A DNA stretch of 64,000 bases from JANYGA01 sp031420415. GTDB lineage: Bacteria > Vulcanimicrobiota > Vulcanimicrobiia > Vulcanimicrobiales > Vulcanimicrobiaceae. The notes beneath the pieces were generated by a model. The model was not told the DNA's origin. It saw only the letters and a program-made list of their open reading frames with translations, and searched no databases. Made by a program: the position numbers and the translations under genes. The stretch lies in contig JANOMT010000012.1 of assembly GCA_031420415.1 (NCBI GenBank), positions 124,001 to 188,000 of the forward strand, read 5' to 3'. Position 1 is the first letter of the stretch. Each line of letters starts with the position of its first letter. Below are positions 44,957 through 53,357 of the stretch, in pieces.

Positions 44957-45358
44957 TTACGTCGTCGGGTGCTCGACGAAATCGAGTGCGAGTGAATTGA
45001 TGCAGTACCGCTGGCCCGTCGGCTCGGGGCCATCTTCGAAGACGTGGCCGAGATGGGATTTACACGCGGCGCAGACGGCTTCCGTGCGGATCATCCCGTG
45101 CGAACGATCTTCGACGAGTTCGACATGCGTGGCATCAGCCGGCTCGAAAAAACTCGGCCAGCCGCTACCACTCTCGAACTTCGCTTTCGACGAGAAGAGT
45201 TCGACGCCGCACGCGCCACAACGGTACGATCCGTCGGCGTGGTTGCGATCGAGCATCCCGCTAAAGGGCGCTTCGGTCGCGGCTTCGCGTAACACCGCGT
45301 AACGCTTGGGATCGAGCTGGATACGCCACTCGGCGTTAGATTTATCGACGCGTTGCAT
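44957..45358 (-). CDS. msrB: Peptide methionine (R)-S-oxide reductase
   Basis: 133 residues from the ATG at 45358; the frame continues 21 codons upstream without sense. Zinc is held by two CxxC pairs, Cys47/Cys50 and Cys96/Cys99, and the catalytic cysteine is Cys119 in GQRYCINS. SGSGWPSFFEP and HLGHVFEDG are typical MsrB. It repairs oxidised methionine in proteins. It lies 10 bp after the aminotransferase stop, probably the same operon. Confidence 0.95.
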   Translation of the reverse strand: MQRVDKSNAEWRIQLDPKRYAVLREAATEAPFSGMLDRNHADGSYRCGACGVELFSSKAKFESGSGWPSFFEPADATHVELVEDRSHGMIRTEAVCAACKSHLGHVFEDGPEPTGQRYCINSLALDFVEHPTT

Positions 45359-45368
45359 GCAGACTCCG

Positions 45369-46673
45369 TTAGTGGACGAGGAGCTCTTCGAGCGCCGTTC
45401 CGAGCGCCGCGAGCCCTTCATCGAGTTCGGCTTTCGTAATCACGAGCGGCGGCGTGACCATGACGCAATTGTACCGCCCGTACGTGTAGATCCCGAGTTC
45501 GCGCAAACGCCGTAAGAGCGCGACGAGTGGCGCCGAGCTCTTGCCTTGCCACGGGACCAAAGGCTCGCGCGTCTCTTTATCGCGCACGAGTTCGATAGCG
45601 AAAAAGGCGCCGATGCCGCGTACGTCGCCGATCATCGGCAAACGATCTCGCAACTGCCCGAGTCCTTCGCGAAGCCACGATTCGATCTCACGCGCGCGCG
45701 TGAAGAGATTTTCGTTCCGATATGCGGCAATCGCGGCGTTCCCAGCGGCAACGGCGAGCGGGTGGCCGCTGTACGTATGTCCGGCCCCCAGCACATGATC
45801 GTCGAAATACTTCGCCAGGGATTCGCGCACCATCACGCCACCGAGCGGCACGTATGCTGACGTAATCCCCTTGGCGAACGTGATGAGGTCGGGATTGACG
45901 CCGAAGGTGATACTCGCAAACGCCTCGCCCGTGCGCCCGAAGCCCGTCATAACCTCATCGAAAACCAACATAATGCCGTACCGATCGCAGAGCGCACGCA
46001 TACCCGCAAGATACCCCTGCGGATAGACGATGACGCCGTTACTCCCGACGACGGGTTCGATAAAGATCGCCGCGACGCTCTCGGGATTTTCGTATTCCAG
46101 CACGAGTTGCAAGTGCTCGAGGGCACGCTCGCATTCGGTGGCTGGATCGGAGGTGTTGAAGGGACTGCGATACGGATTGGGTGCGAAAAAATGCACGACG
46201 TTCGGCATCGCGGATGGCTCGTTCGGCCAGCGCCGATTCTCTCCCGAAAGCGCTCCCGATCCCGGCGTCGAGCCGTGAAACGAGCGATACGCGGCGAAGA
46301 CTTTCTGGCGTCCCGTGATGAGACGAGCCATCTTGAGAGCGTCTTCGTTTGCTTGGGCGCCGTTGGTCGTGAAGAACGTACGGCAGCCTTCGTGCCACGG
46401 CGAGATCGCCGAAAGCGTCTCGGCAAGTTGCGCGCGACCCGGATTGAAAAGCGCGGGAGATGCGTAGCAGAGCCGCCCCGCTTGCTCGGCAATCGCCGCA
46501 ACGACGGCCGGATGACCGTGGCCAAGATTGACGGCGACGAGACCGGAAGCGAGATCGAGATAACGCTTGCCGTCGGTGTCATAGATGTACACGCCACTCG
46601 CGCGCTCGATCGACGGCATCGATAATCCGCCTTGTGCCGACCAAGGACTCAAGACGTAGGTTGCGTGGCTCAT
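45369..46673 (-). CDS. Class III (omega) aminotransferase
   Basis: 434-residue PLP enzyme from the ATG at 46673. Family landmarks: SHATYVLSPWSAQGGL, FTTNGAQANEDALKMAR, the PLP Asp in IMLVFDEVMTGFGRTG, and the catalytic Lys in TFAKGITSAYVPLGG. The opening and overall pattern are near taurine/beta-alanine or omega-amino acid:pyruvate transaminases. The amino donor is not known. The msrB gene follows 10 bp after. Confidence 0.88.
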   Translation of the reverse strand: MSHATYVLSPWSAQGGLSMPSIERASGVYIYDTDGKRYLDLASGLVAVNLGHGHPAVVAAIAEQAGRLCYASPALFNPGRAQLAETLSAISPWHEGCRTFFTTNGAQANEDALKMARLITGRQKVFAAYRSFHGSTPGSGALSGENRRWPNEPSAMPNVVHFFAPNPYRSPFNTSDPATECERALEHLQLVLEYENPESVAAIFIEPVVGSNGVIVYPQGYLAGMRALCDRYGIMLVFDEVMTGFGRTGEAFASITFGVNPDLITFAKGITSAYVPLGGVMVRESLAKYFDDHVLGAGHTYSGHPLAVAAGNAAIAAYRNENLFTRAREIESWLREGLGQLRDRLPMIGDVRGIGAFFAIELVRDKETREPLVPWQGKSSAPLVALLRRLRELGIYTYGRYNCVMVTPPLVITKAELDEGLAALGTALEELLVH

Positions 46674-46779
46674 ACGTCGCCTTTCGGCATCGTCGACCGG
46701 CAACACTTGCACTCATCGCACGCAGCGTTTCGTATCGCGAGAAATCGAGCCGACGCATCGGTTACGAAAGACACCCGCT

Positions 46780-47139
46780 TTACCGGGACGGGTCGATGCG
46801 ATCCTCGATGCCGTCGAGCGTGAAGCGCGGCTCGCGGACGCCCGCGAAAAACGCGACGAGATCATCGACCATGCGAGAAACGCCGTGCGCGGCGAGAGCG
46901 TATCCGCCGCCGCTCGGGCGATAGGCGGCCGAAACGAAGACCGACCGGCACATATCAAGCCTCGGTCGGTCCAGGAACGTCACGCCGACCGAACCTCCCG
47001 CACGTGGGACGACCGAAGCCATCTGACCATCGAGGGACCACGATACCGTTATCCCGTCGTGCGAACAATCGAGATGACGACCGAAGCGTTCGACGAGCGG
47101 AGCGAATGCGGACCGAGCTTCGGTGCGAGAGTTCTCCAT
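46780..47139 (-). CDS. Hypothetical protein (119 aa)
   Basis: 119 residues from the ATG at 47139 (MENSRTEARSAFAPLVERFG...). Looks like an alpha/beta domain (HDGITVSWSLDGQMASVVPR, RPRLDMCRSVFVSAAYRPS). No signal or membrane helix. Not recognised. The aminotransferase gene begins 106 bp downstream, and the next upstream gene on the same strand is another small unknown protein. Confidence 0.55.
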   Translation of the reverse strand: MENSRTEARSAFAPLVERFGRHLDCSHDGITVSWSLDGQMASVVPRAGGSVGVTFLDRPRLDMCRSVFVSAAYRPSGGGYALAAHGVSRMVDDLVAFFAGVREPRFTLDGIEDRIDPSR

Positions 47140-47225
47140 CACCGAAGCGTAGCGCGTTCTTCTACCCACGACATTCGACAGGTGGCCCGCGAATCGCAGG
47201 CTACCTGTCCACATGGTGTTCGCGA

Positions 47226-47486
47226 TTAGCGGGAGAGGTGCTCCGCGATCGTCTTGCCGATGGAATCAGGTGACGCCGACGGATCGGCAAAGGCGAACGA
47301 CATGCGATCGCCGCCGTCGAAGAGTAACTTCGCCGTTCGCTCGTCGTTGTCGAGCGTCGCCACGACCGTGCTCTGCGGGCTCGCCCACATCGCGGAATCC
47401 CAGGAAAGCTCTTCCGTTCGCACGCTATCGCCGAGATGCACGTGTACCTGGACATTTACCGCGTCGATCCATTGATCAAAAGTCAT
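47226..47486 (-). CDS. Hypothetical protein (86 aa)
   Basis: 86 residues from the ATG at 47486 (MTFDQWIDAVNVQVHVHLGD...). Short, mostly hydrophilic, with a VVATLDNDERTAKLLFDGGDRMSF-type beta region. No recognised family. It is divergent from the phosphofructokinase gene with a perfect palindrome between them. Confidence 0.55.
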   Translation of the reverse strand: MTFDQWIDAVNVQVHVHLGDSVRTEELSWDSAMWASPQSTVVATLDNDERTAKLLFDGGDRMSFAFADPSASPDSIGKTIAEHLSR

Positions 47487-47501
47487 ATTCGGGTCTCCAC
47501 A

Positions 47502-47519
47502 TTTATCCAATTGGATAAA
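47502..47519. promoter_or_regulatory. Perfect 18-bp palindrome in a divergent promoter region
   Basis: TTTATCCAATTGGATAAA reads the same on both strands. It lies in the 101-bp spacer between the divergent genes at 47226-47486 and 47588-48853, AT-rich in a GC-rich setting, 16 bp before one start and 68 bp before the other. This is the look of an operator for a dimeric regulator. Confidence 0.7.
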
Positions 47520-47587
47520 GCCTCGAGAATCGTACTGCGTTCGTCCGGCAGATGCAACGGGTTTGCGGCCAAAATCCGGGGAATCGC

Positions 47588-48853
47588 ATGGCTATGGCTG
47601 ACGGTACACTTGCAATCTTGGTCGGGGGCGGCCCGGCGCCGGGCATTAATGGCGTTATCGCTTCGGCGACGATCGAAGCCAAGAACGCCGGATTACGCGT
47701 CCTCGGGATCTATGATGGTTATCGGCATATCGCGCGTGGCGATCTCTCGCACGTCACCGAGCTTTCGATCGAAGACGTCTCACGCATCCATTTTACGGGG
47801 GGATCGCTCTTACGCACATCGCGCACGAACCCCGGTAAAGATGACGCGACACTCGATCGATGTATCGCCTCGCTCGACCAACTCGGAGTCCGATATCTCG
47901 TCTGTATCGGCGGCGACGATACGACCTACGGCGCGTCACGGATCGCGGCGAAGACGCGCGGCCGAATCGGGGTCGTCACCGTTCCAAAGACGATCGACAA
48001 CGATCTCCCTCTGCCCGACAACGCGCCGACATTCGGCTTCGAAACCGCGCGTGCGGTTGGAACGACGATCGTCGAAAACCTCATGGAAGACGCACGGACC
48101 TCGTCGCGCTGGTACGTCGCCGTGACGATGGGTCGAAAATCCGGCGCCTTATCGCTCGGTATCTGCAAGGCTGCAGGTGCGACCCTCGCGATTATTCCCG
48201 AGGAATTTCCGGACGGCGAGATCGATCTCGCACGCGTCGTCGACACGATCGTGGGATCGATTCTCAAACGTCTCGCAGCGAACCATCCCCACGGCGTTGC
48301 GGTCGTAGCCGAAGGGATCGTGGAACGCTTGGGCGCCCGGCACTTTGCCGATCTCCAGAACGTGCCACGCGACGCCTACGGTCACGCGCGTTTGGCCGAT
48401 ATTCCCATCGGTATGGTCTTGCGCGAAGCGGTCGGTAAACGACTCGACGAACTCGGCGTCGAGATGTCGGTCGTTACGAAAGATATCGGCTACGAGTTAC
48501 GCTGCGCCAAACCCGTGCCGTTCGACGCGGAATATACGCGCACGCTCGGTTACGGGGCCGTCCGCTATCTGCTCGGTGGCGGCAGCGGTGCGCTCGTCGC
48601 GCTCTCGGGCGGCCGCGTCGCACCCGTCGTGCTCGAGGATCTCCTCGATCCCACGACGGGGCGCATTCGCGTACGACTCGTCGACGTGACGACCGAATCG
48701 TACGAGGTCGCGCGCACGTACATGATTCGGTTGGAGGCAAACGATCTCGTCGAACCACGCCTCTCCGCGCTATCCGCGACGACCACGCTCGCCCCGCACG
48801 TCTTCGCCGAGCAATTCGCCGCGAGCCTCGGAATCGCGCGCGCGGACGGATGA
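47588..48853 (+). CDS. 6-phosphofructokinase, pyrophosphate-type
   Basis: 421 residues from the ATG at 47588 with GGGGA upstream. PFK-A fold: VGGGPAPGINGVIAS, FTGGSLLRTSRTNP, and the active-site motif. Two positions tell the phosphoryl donor: GGDDT (Asp111, where ATP enzymes have GGDGT) and PKTIDND (Lys134, where ATP enzymes have PGTIDND). Both are the PPi-specific forms, so reversible PPi-dependent phosphorylation of fructose 6-phosphate is expected. Its stop overlaps the next gene by 4 nt (ATGA). Confidence 0.88.
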   Translation: MAMADGTLAILVGGGPAPGINGVIASATIEAKNAGLRVLGIYDGYRHIARGDLSHVTELSIEDVSRIHFTGGSLLRTSRTNPGKDDATLDRCIASLDQLGVRYLVCIGGDDTTYGASRIAAKTRGRIGVVTVPKTIDNDLPLPDNAPTFGFETARAVGTTIVENLMEDARTSSRWYVAVTMGRKSGALSLGICKAAGATLAIIPEEFPDGEIDLARVVDTIVGSILKRLAANHPHGVAVVAEGIVERLGARHFADLQNVPRDAYGHARLADIPIGMVLREAVGKRLDELGVEMSVVTKDIGYELRCAKPVPFDAEYTRTLGYGAVRYLLGGGSGALVALSGGRVAPVVLEDLLDPTTGRIRVRLVDVTTESYEVARTYMIRLEANDLVEPRLSALSATTTLAPHVFAEQFAASLGIARADG

Positions 48854-50040
48854 TATCGCGCACGCGTCTCGCGCTCGCCGCCTGCCTCGCGTTTCCTAGC
48901 GGCGCGTTTGGCGCACCCGTCGTCGCCGTGGCGCCGACGACCGTTCCGATGACCATTGCCAACAATCACGTCTACGTCGACGTCACGCTTAATGGTCGAG
49001 GACCGTACCATTTCGTTCTCGACAGCGGAGCGCCGTACGGCTTACTCGATCGTGCGGTCGCAACCGAACTCGGACTCGGCATTAAGGCGCGCGAGCCGAT
49101 CGGCGGCGTCGGCGCACGGTCTTCGCCCGCAGGCGACGCGACCCTGACCTCCGTTGCGATCGGCGGACGCGAACTGCCCGATCGGCGCTTCATCGTCACG
49201 CCGCTTCGCGATACCGTCGGTACCGCAGAAGGACGCGTGCTCGACGGCGTGATCGGTAGCGATCTTTTCGAGACGGTCGTGACGACGGTCGATTACGCGC
49301 GCGGCGTCGTCGTTCTCGACGACGATTTTACGAGCGCGATGCAGGGCGGCGCACACGCGATACCACTGAAATTTCACGATGGGTTACCGCAGGTCGCCTG
49401 TCGCCTCGAACGGGCGCCGGGTCGATGCACGATCGATACCGGTAGTCGGCTCGGCGCGACCATTTTCGCTCCCTTCGTCGCGCGGTATCCGAAGCTCGTT
49501 CCCGCGCACGCAAGCGCGATCGGTGTCGACGGCTTCGGACTCGGTGGCCCGGCCTACGGCCGACTCGCGCGGCTCCATTCGCTCGCCTTCGGCGGCTTCG
49601 TCTTACGGGATCTCGCGTGCGATTACAGCACGCAGCGCGAGGGCGCGTTCGCCGATCCAGAAACCGCAGCGAACCTCGGCGGCGCGATCCTCCGACGCTT
49701 TACCGTCACGTTCGATTATCGCGGGCGACGCCTCGCGTTGCGCGCGAACGCGGCATTCGCCCTGCCCGATCGCATCGATCGCTCCGGACTCTTTCTCATC
49801 GCGACGGATACGGGAACGATCGCGGTACTCGACGTTCGTCCCGGTTCGCCCGCAGCGGAAGCCGGGGTACGCGCGGGCGATCTCGTGATCGCCGCCGACG
49901 GAACGGATATCGCGGCGAACGATCTGCCGGCGCTGCGCGACGCTCTCGCGCAACCGGATCGCGCACGCACGACGCTGCGTATGACGCGCGCGGGCGATGC
50001 ACGCGAAGCCGAATTACGCTTGCGCGACCTCATCGAATAA
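48850..50040 (+). CDS. Secreted retropepsin-like aspartic protease with a C-terminal PDZ domain
   Basis: 396 residues with a signal peptide (MISRTRLALAACLAFPSGAFGA). Two aspartyl-protease-like half-sites are seen: FVLDSGAPYG (Asp58) and TIDTGSRLG (Asp196), each followed by the hydrophobic-hydrophobic-Gly pattern (DGVIGSDLF, ANLGGAILRRF). The last ~85 residues form a PDZ domain (GTIAVLDVRPGSPAAEAGVRAGDLVIAADG). This is the clan AA two-domain bacterial type; substrate unknown. It is coupled to the phosphofructokinase gene by ATGA. Confidence 0.85.
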   Translation: MISRTRLALAACLAFPSGAFGAPVVAVAPTTVPMTIANNHVYVDVTLNGRGPYHFVLDSGAPYGLLDRAVATELGLGIKAREPIGGVGARSSPAGDATLTSVAIGGRELPDRRFIVTPLRDTVGTAEGRVLDGVIGSDLFETVVTTVDYARGVVVLDDDFTSAMQGGAHAIPLKFHDGLPQVACRLERAPGRCTIDTGSRLGATIFAPFVARYPKLVPAHASAIGVDGFGLGGPAYGRLARLHSLAFGGFVLRDLACDYSTQREGAFADPETAANLGGAILRRFTVTFDYRGRRLALRANAAFALPDRIDRSGLFLIATDTGTIAVLDVRPGSPAAEAGVRAGDLVIAADGTDIAANDLPALRDALAQPDRARTTLRMTRAGDAREAELRLRDLIE

Positions 50041-51999
50041 AGCGTCGGTCGCCGTCCGACGCGCGAGGGGCAACGTTGCGACGATTCGCGTGCCGCCATC
50101 GATCGGAGATTCGACGCGCACGTCGCGCGCGAGCGTCGCAATGAGGAAGAGCCCGCGGCCGTTTTCGTCGAGCGGATCGAGCGGGACACACGGCCGCACT
50201 CCAATCGCCTCGGGCAAGCCCGGTCCGCGATCGCGCACGGTGAGCAACGGGCACGCTGCGGTCCAATCGATCGTAATTTCGACGAGGCCCGGTGCGTGCT
50301 CGACCGTGTTTGCAAGAATCTCGCCGAGGATGAGTTCGGCTGAATAAAGTTCGGCGTCGCTCGTGGCGAGGACGGTAAGGAACGTCATCAATTCTTGTCG
50401 CGAAATCCGGGCGGTGCGCGCGTCGCTGGAATGAAAACGCCACCGTTTGACGAGCGGCGTCGTACCGTTCGTCGTGACCGCGGTCCTAGGCGGCTTCGAG
50501 CACTGCAACACCAGGAGCGCGACATCGCCCGGCGACGGAGTATCGCCCATCACGGCGCGCGCGAGCGCGCGTGCCGGGTGCGGATCGGTCGTGTCGCCGA
50601 CGAGCGCGTCAACCGCCCGACATAATCGCACTTGCGCCGCGTCGATCTCGCGTGCGAATTCGGTAAGACCGTTGGTATAAAAAACGACGACGGCATCTTT
50701 TGCGAGGGTGACGGTCTCGTTGACGGCACTCAAGTCGTCGATCACTCCGAGTGGTGAGGTTTCGGCATACGACAACGCCGAAGCAGCCTCGCACGAAAAC
50801 GCTACCACCGGCGGCAGATGGCCGGCGAGCGCGTAGGTGAGTTCGAGCGACTGCGGCTCGAGGATCGCGACGATGCACGTGGCGGCGCTCGCATCTTGAA
50901 AGCGAACGACGGAATTGACCCGTTCGAGAATCGCTGCGGGATCGGCGAGTTCGAGCGCCGAGAGCAGGATCGATTGCCGCAAGCGTCCGACGCTCGCGGA
51001 TGCGGCCACCCCGTGCCCCGCAACGTCGCCGCACGAAATGAGAATGCGGCCACTCGGCAGATCGATCGCATCGTACCAATCGCCGCCGACGAACGCTTCC
51101 GATTCCGCCGATTCGTAGAGGCCGTCGAAGCGCAAATCGCGGTGTATCGGGAGGTGCTCGAGCGGAAACGATTGCGGGAGCGTCTCGGCGATCGACGTGC
51201 TGCGTTCGCTAGCGCGCTTTTGCACCTCGATATCGGTGATCGAGCCGTACCACCGAACGATCTCGTCCGTGTCGTTGCGAAGGGGCTCGCATCGCGCAAG
51301 GAACCAGCGATACGTTCCGTCGCGGCCGCGTAAACGGAACTCGAGTTCGAAGCTTTCCCCCGTGTCGATACTTCGCGGCCAAAGCTCCATGACGCGTAAA
51401 AAATCATCGGGATGGTGCGCGCTCTGCCAGCCCCAACCCTCGGCTTCGGCCGGCGTTTGCCCGGTATACTCGAACCAACGATCGTTGTACCAATCGATCC
51501 AGCCCGTCGCATCGGCAGTCCACACGATCTGCGTATCGGCGTCGCCTTTGCATTGCCGCGCGGCGACGATCTCCTCGATGTCGATCGCGACACCTTGCCA
51601 CGCGACGATCGCCCCCGATGCATCGCGCGACGCGCATGCGCTGCTACGAAACGTACGATAGCGACCGTTGCCGACGCGCAGGCGAAACTCGTCCTGATAC
51701 GGATCACCCGACGCGAGCGAAAATTGCAGACGGCGAGCGACGCGGTCTCGGTCGCTCGGGTGGAGTGCGTCTCCGTACCCGAAATCCCGAAGCGAATCGC
51801 TCATCCCAATCTCTTCGAACCAGCGGTCGTTGAGAAGATCGATGGCGCCATCGGCATCGAGGCGGTAGGCGAGGACGGGGAATGCGTTTGCGATCGCGAG
51901 CCAAGCATCACGGGACATGAAATCGGGAATCATCTGCGGGACCGAAACGACATCCGTGCAGCCCCAGAGAGAATGATCCACGCTGTACTCATCGGACAT
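50014..51999 (-). CDS. PAS-PAS-PP2C(SpoIIE)-HATPase signalling protein
   Basis: 661 residues from the ATG at 51999 (a GTG at 52074 is possible). Two PAS domains (about residues 35-145 and 155-265, with VLAYRLDADGAIDLLNDRWF and IVWTADATGWIDWYNDRWFEYTG), a PP2C/SpoIIE phosphatase (GGDWYDAI, GDVAGHGVAAS, about 290-500), and an anti-sigma-type HATPase (EILANTVEHA, DRGPGL, GRGLFLIATLA, about 540-655). The combination points to partner-switching control of a sigma factor (RsbU/RsbW-like functions in one chain), with the signal sensed by PAS. The 3' end overlaps the protease gene by 27 bp. Confidence 0.88.
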   Translation of the reverse strand: MSDEYSVDHSLWGCTDVVSVPQMIPDFMSRDAWLAIANAFPVLAYRLDADGAIDLLNDRWFEEIGMSDSLRDFGYGDALHPSDRDRVARRLQFSLASGDPYQDEFRLRVGNGRYRTFRSSACASRDASGAIVAWQGVAIDIEEIVAARQCKGDADTQIVWTADATGWIDWYNDRWFEYTGQTPAEAEGWGWQSAHHPDDFLRVMELWPRSIDTGESFELEFRLRGRDGTYRWFLARCEPLRNDTDEIVRWYGSITDIEVQKRASERSTSIAETLPQSFPLEHLPIHRDLRFDGLYESAESEAFVGGDWYDAIDLPSGRILISCGDVAGHGVAASASVGRLRQSILLSALELADPAAILERVNSVVRFQDASAATCIVAILEPQSLELTYALAGHLPPVVAFSCEAASALSYAETSPLGVIDDLSAVNETVTLAKDAVVVFYTNGLTEFAREIDAAQVRLCRAVDALVGDTTDPHPARALARAVMGDTPSPGDVALLVLQCSKPPRTAVTTNGTTPLVKRWRFHSSDARTARISRQELMTFLTVLATSDAELYSAELILGEILANTVEHAPGLVEITIDWTAACPLLTVRDRGPGLPEAIGVRPCVPLDPLDENGRGLFLIATLARDVRVESPIDGGTRIVATLPLARRTATDALFDEVAQA

Positions 52000-52161
52000 A
52001 AACGCGAAGAAACGGATCACGGATTTTGTAAAGAGATCTATTTTATTGCCGACCCGCCGAGTGATACCACGCACGCCTCATCGTCAAATGAATGTGTCGC
52101 GCACGTGGATGACATGCCGACCTAAGATTCGTTCGTCCGAACGCCGATTTTGCAGGTTAGG

Positions 52162-52995
52162 ATGACCACCCACGAGACGCACGATATCGGTTCGACCGGC
52201 GAGATCGAAGGGCTCGAGCGTAAAGTCGCCGAGCTTCGCCTCGCGCGCGCGCAACTGCATTCCGAACGGGACGAGCATTTGCGCAACGCCGCGCGCGCTG
52301 CAACGGTGCGCGACGGCTTCGCCCAGCTGCACCGCGAACTCGGGCTCCTCGCGGGCGAGCGCGACGGCGCAAGCCAGATCGCCAGACGCGATCGCGATGC
52401 CGCCGTCACCGATCTCGAGCGTATCGCGAATGCAACGCGCGAAATCGCAACCGAGGTCGAGACGGTCGCCGCTCATCTCGCCGTGGCCCGCGAGCGACAA
52501 GCGAGCCTCGAAAAAGAACGCGTGCTCGCCGAACGTCGAGCGGCCGACGCGGAAGCGGCCGAAACGCTCGCTCGCGACCAAAATGACGAGACACAGCTAG
52601 CGGCACGCGATCTTCGGGCGAAACTCGATGCGGTTGCCGCGGAGACCGCACTCGCCGAAGCGCGCTCCGCCCAATTCGTCGATATCGCGCAGAACCTCGA
52701 CCGGGAACAAGCCAGCGCCGAGACGCGACTCGCGACGATCCGTTCGCGTTATGAAACCACGCGCTTAGAGGCCGATCTCGCACGTATCCGCGGTTTGGAA
52801 TCCCAACTCGCATCCGAACGCGAAGACCTCGAGCGACGCCTCAGCGATATTACATCGACGATCGAGCGTGACGAACGCGCGACATCGCGGGTGACGGGAT
52901 CGACTACGACACCCGGCTTCGAACCCCGTGCCCGCAACATCGCCCGCATCACGCTCGCGGAGCGTCTCCAACGCGATTTCGGAGGGGTCGCATGA
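52162..52995 (+). CDS. Long coiled-coil protein of unknown function
   Basis: 277 residues from the ATG at 52162. From about residue 12 to 225 it is almost unbroken heptad-rich helix (EIEGLERKVAELRLARAQLH, EVETVAAHLAVARERQASLE, GLESQLASEREDLERRLSDI), poor in proline and glycine. The C-terminal 40 residues are different (TTTPGFEPRARNIARITLAE). No membrane segment. It could form a filament or scaffold. The stop overlaps the next gene by 4 nt, and the pair starts a three-gene unit. Confidence 0.7.
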   Translation: MTTHETHDIGSTGEIEGLERKVAELRLARAQLHSERDEHLRNAARAATVRDGFAQLHRELGLLAGERDGASQIARRDRDAAVTDLERIANATREIATEVETVAAHLAVARERQASLEKERVLAERRAADAEAAETLARDQNDETQLAARDLRAKLDAVAAETALAEARSAQFVDIAQNLDREQASAETRLATIRSRYETTRLEADLARIRGLESQLASEREDLERRLSDITSTIERDERATSRVTGSTTTPGFEPRARNIARITLAERLQRDFGGVA

Positions 52996-53318
52996 CACCC
53001 GGCCGCCCACCCGTGAGCATCCTCTACATTCCCGCGATCGGTCGCGCAGGCATTCGCGAGATCGCAAACGACCTGACCTCGCTCTTCGAACTCGTCGGCG
53101 AGGGCCAACTCGATGTCATCGATCTCGGCCCGAGCCTTTCGCTCTTCTGCGACGAATCGCGGAGCGATGTCGAGTACGCGTACAACTTTTCGGTCGGGGA
53201 ACATCACGTTCACGGCGATGCGTTCGTGGTCCGTCGCAAAGGCACGGACGTCGTCTCGATTCGCGACGAAGATATCGCCGCAATTTTGCGGCCCGCACCG
53301 CTGACCGAACCCGCCTAG
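52992..53318 (+). CDS. Hypothetical protein (108 aa) coupled to the coiled-coil gene
   Basis: 108 residues, ATGA-coupled to the coiled-coil gene. Begins MTPGRPPVSILYIPAIGRAG and contains IANDLTSLFELVGEGQLDVIDL and YAYNFSVGEHHVHGDAFVV. Alpha/beta-looking soluble domain with a short VxRRKGTDVVSIRDEDIAAIL end. I do not recognise the family. The tight coupling suggests it binds the coiled-coil protein. Confidence 0.6.
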   Translation: MTPGRPPVSILYIPAIGRAGIREIANDLTSLFELVGEGQLDVIDLGPSLSLFCDESRSDVEYAYNFSVGEHHVHGDAFVVRRKGTDVVSIRDEDIAAILRPAPLTEPA

Positions 53319-53357
53319 GCGGGAACGCGCCCGCTCGGGCGTAAAGCGAAAAGTGTC

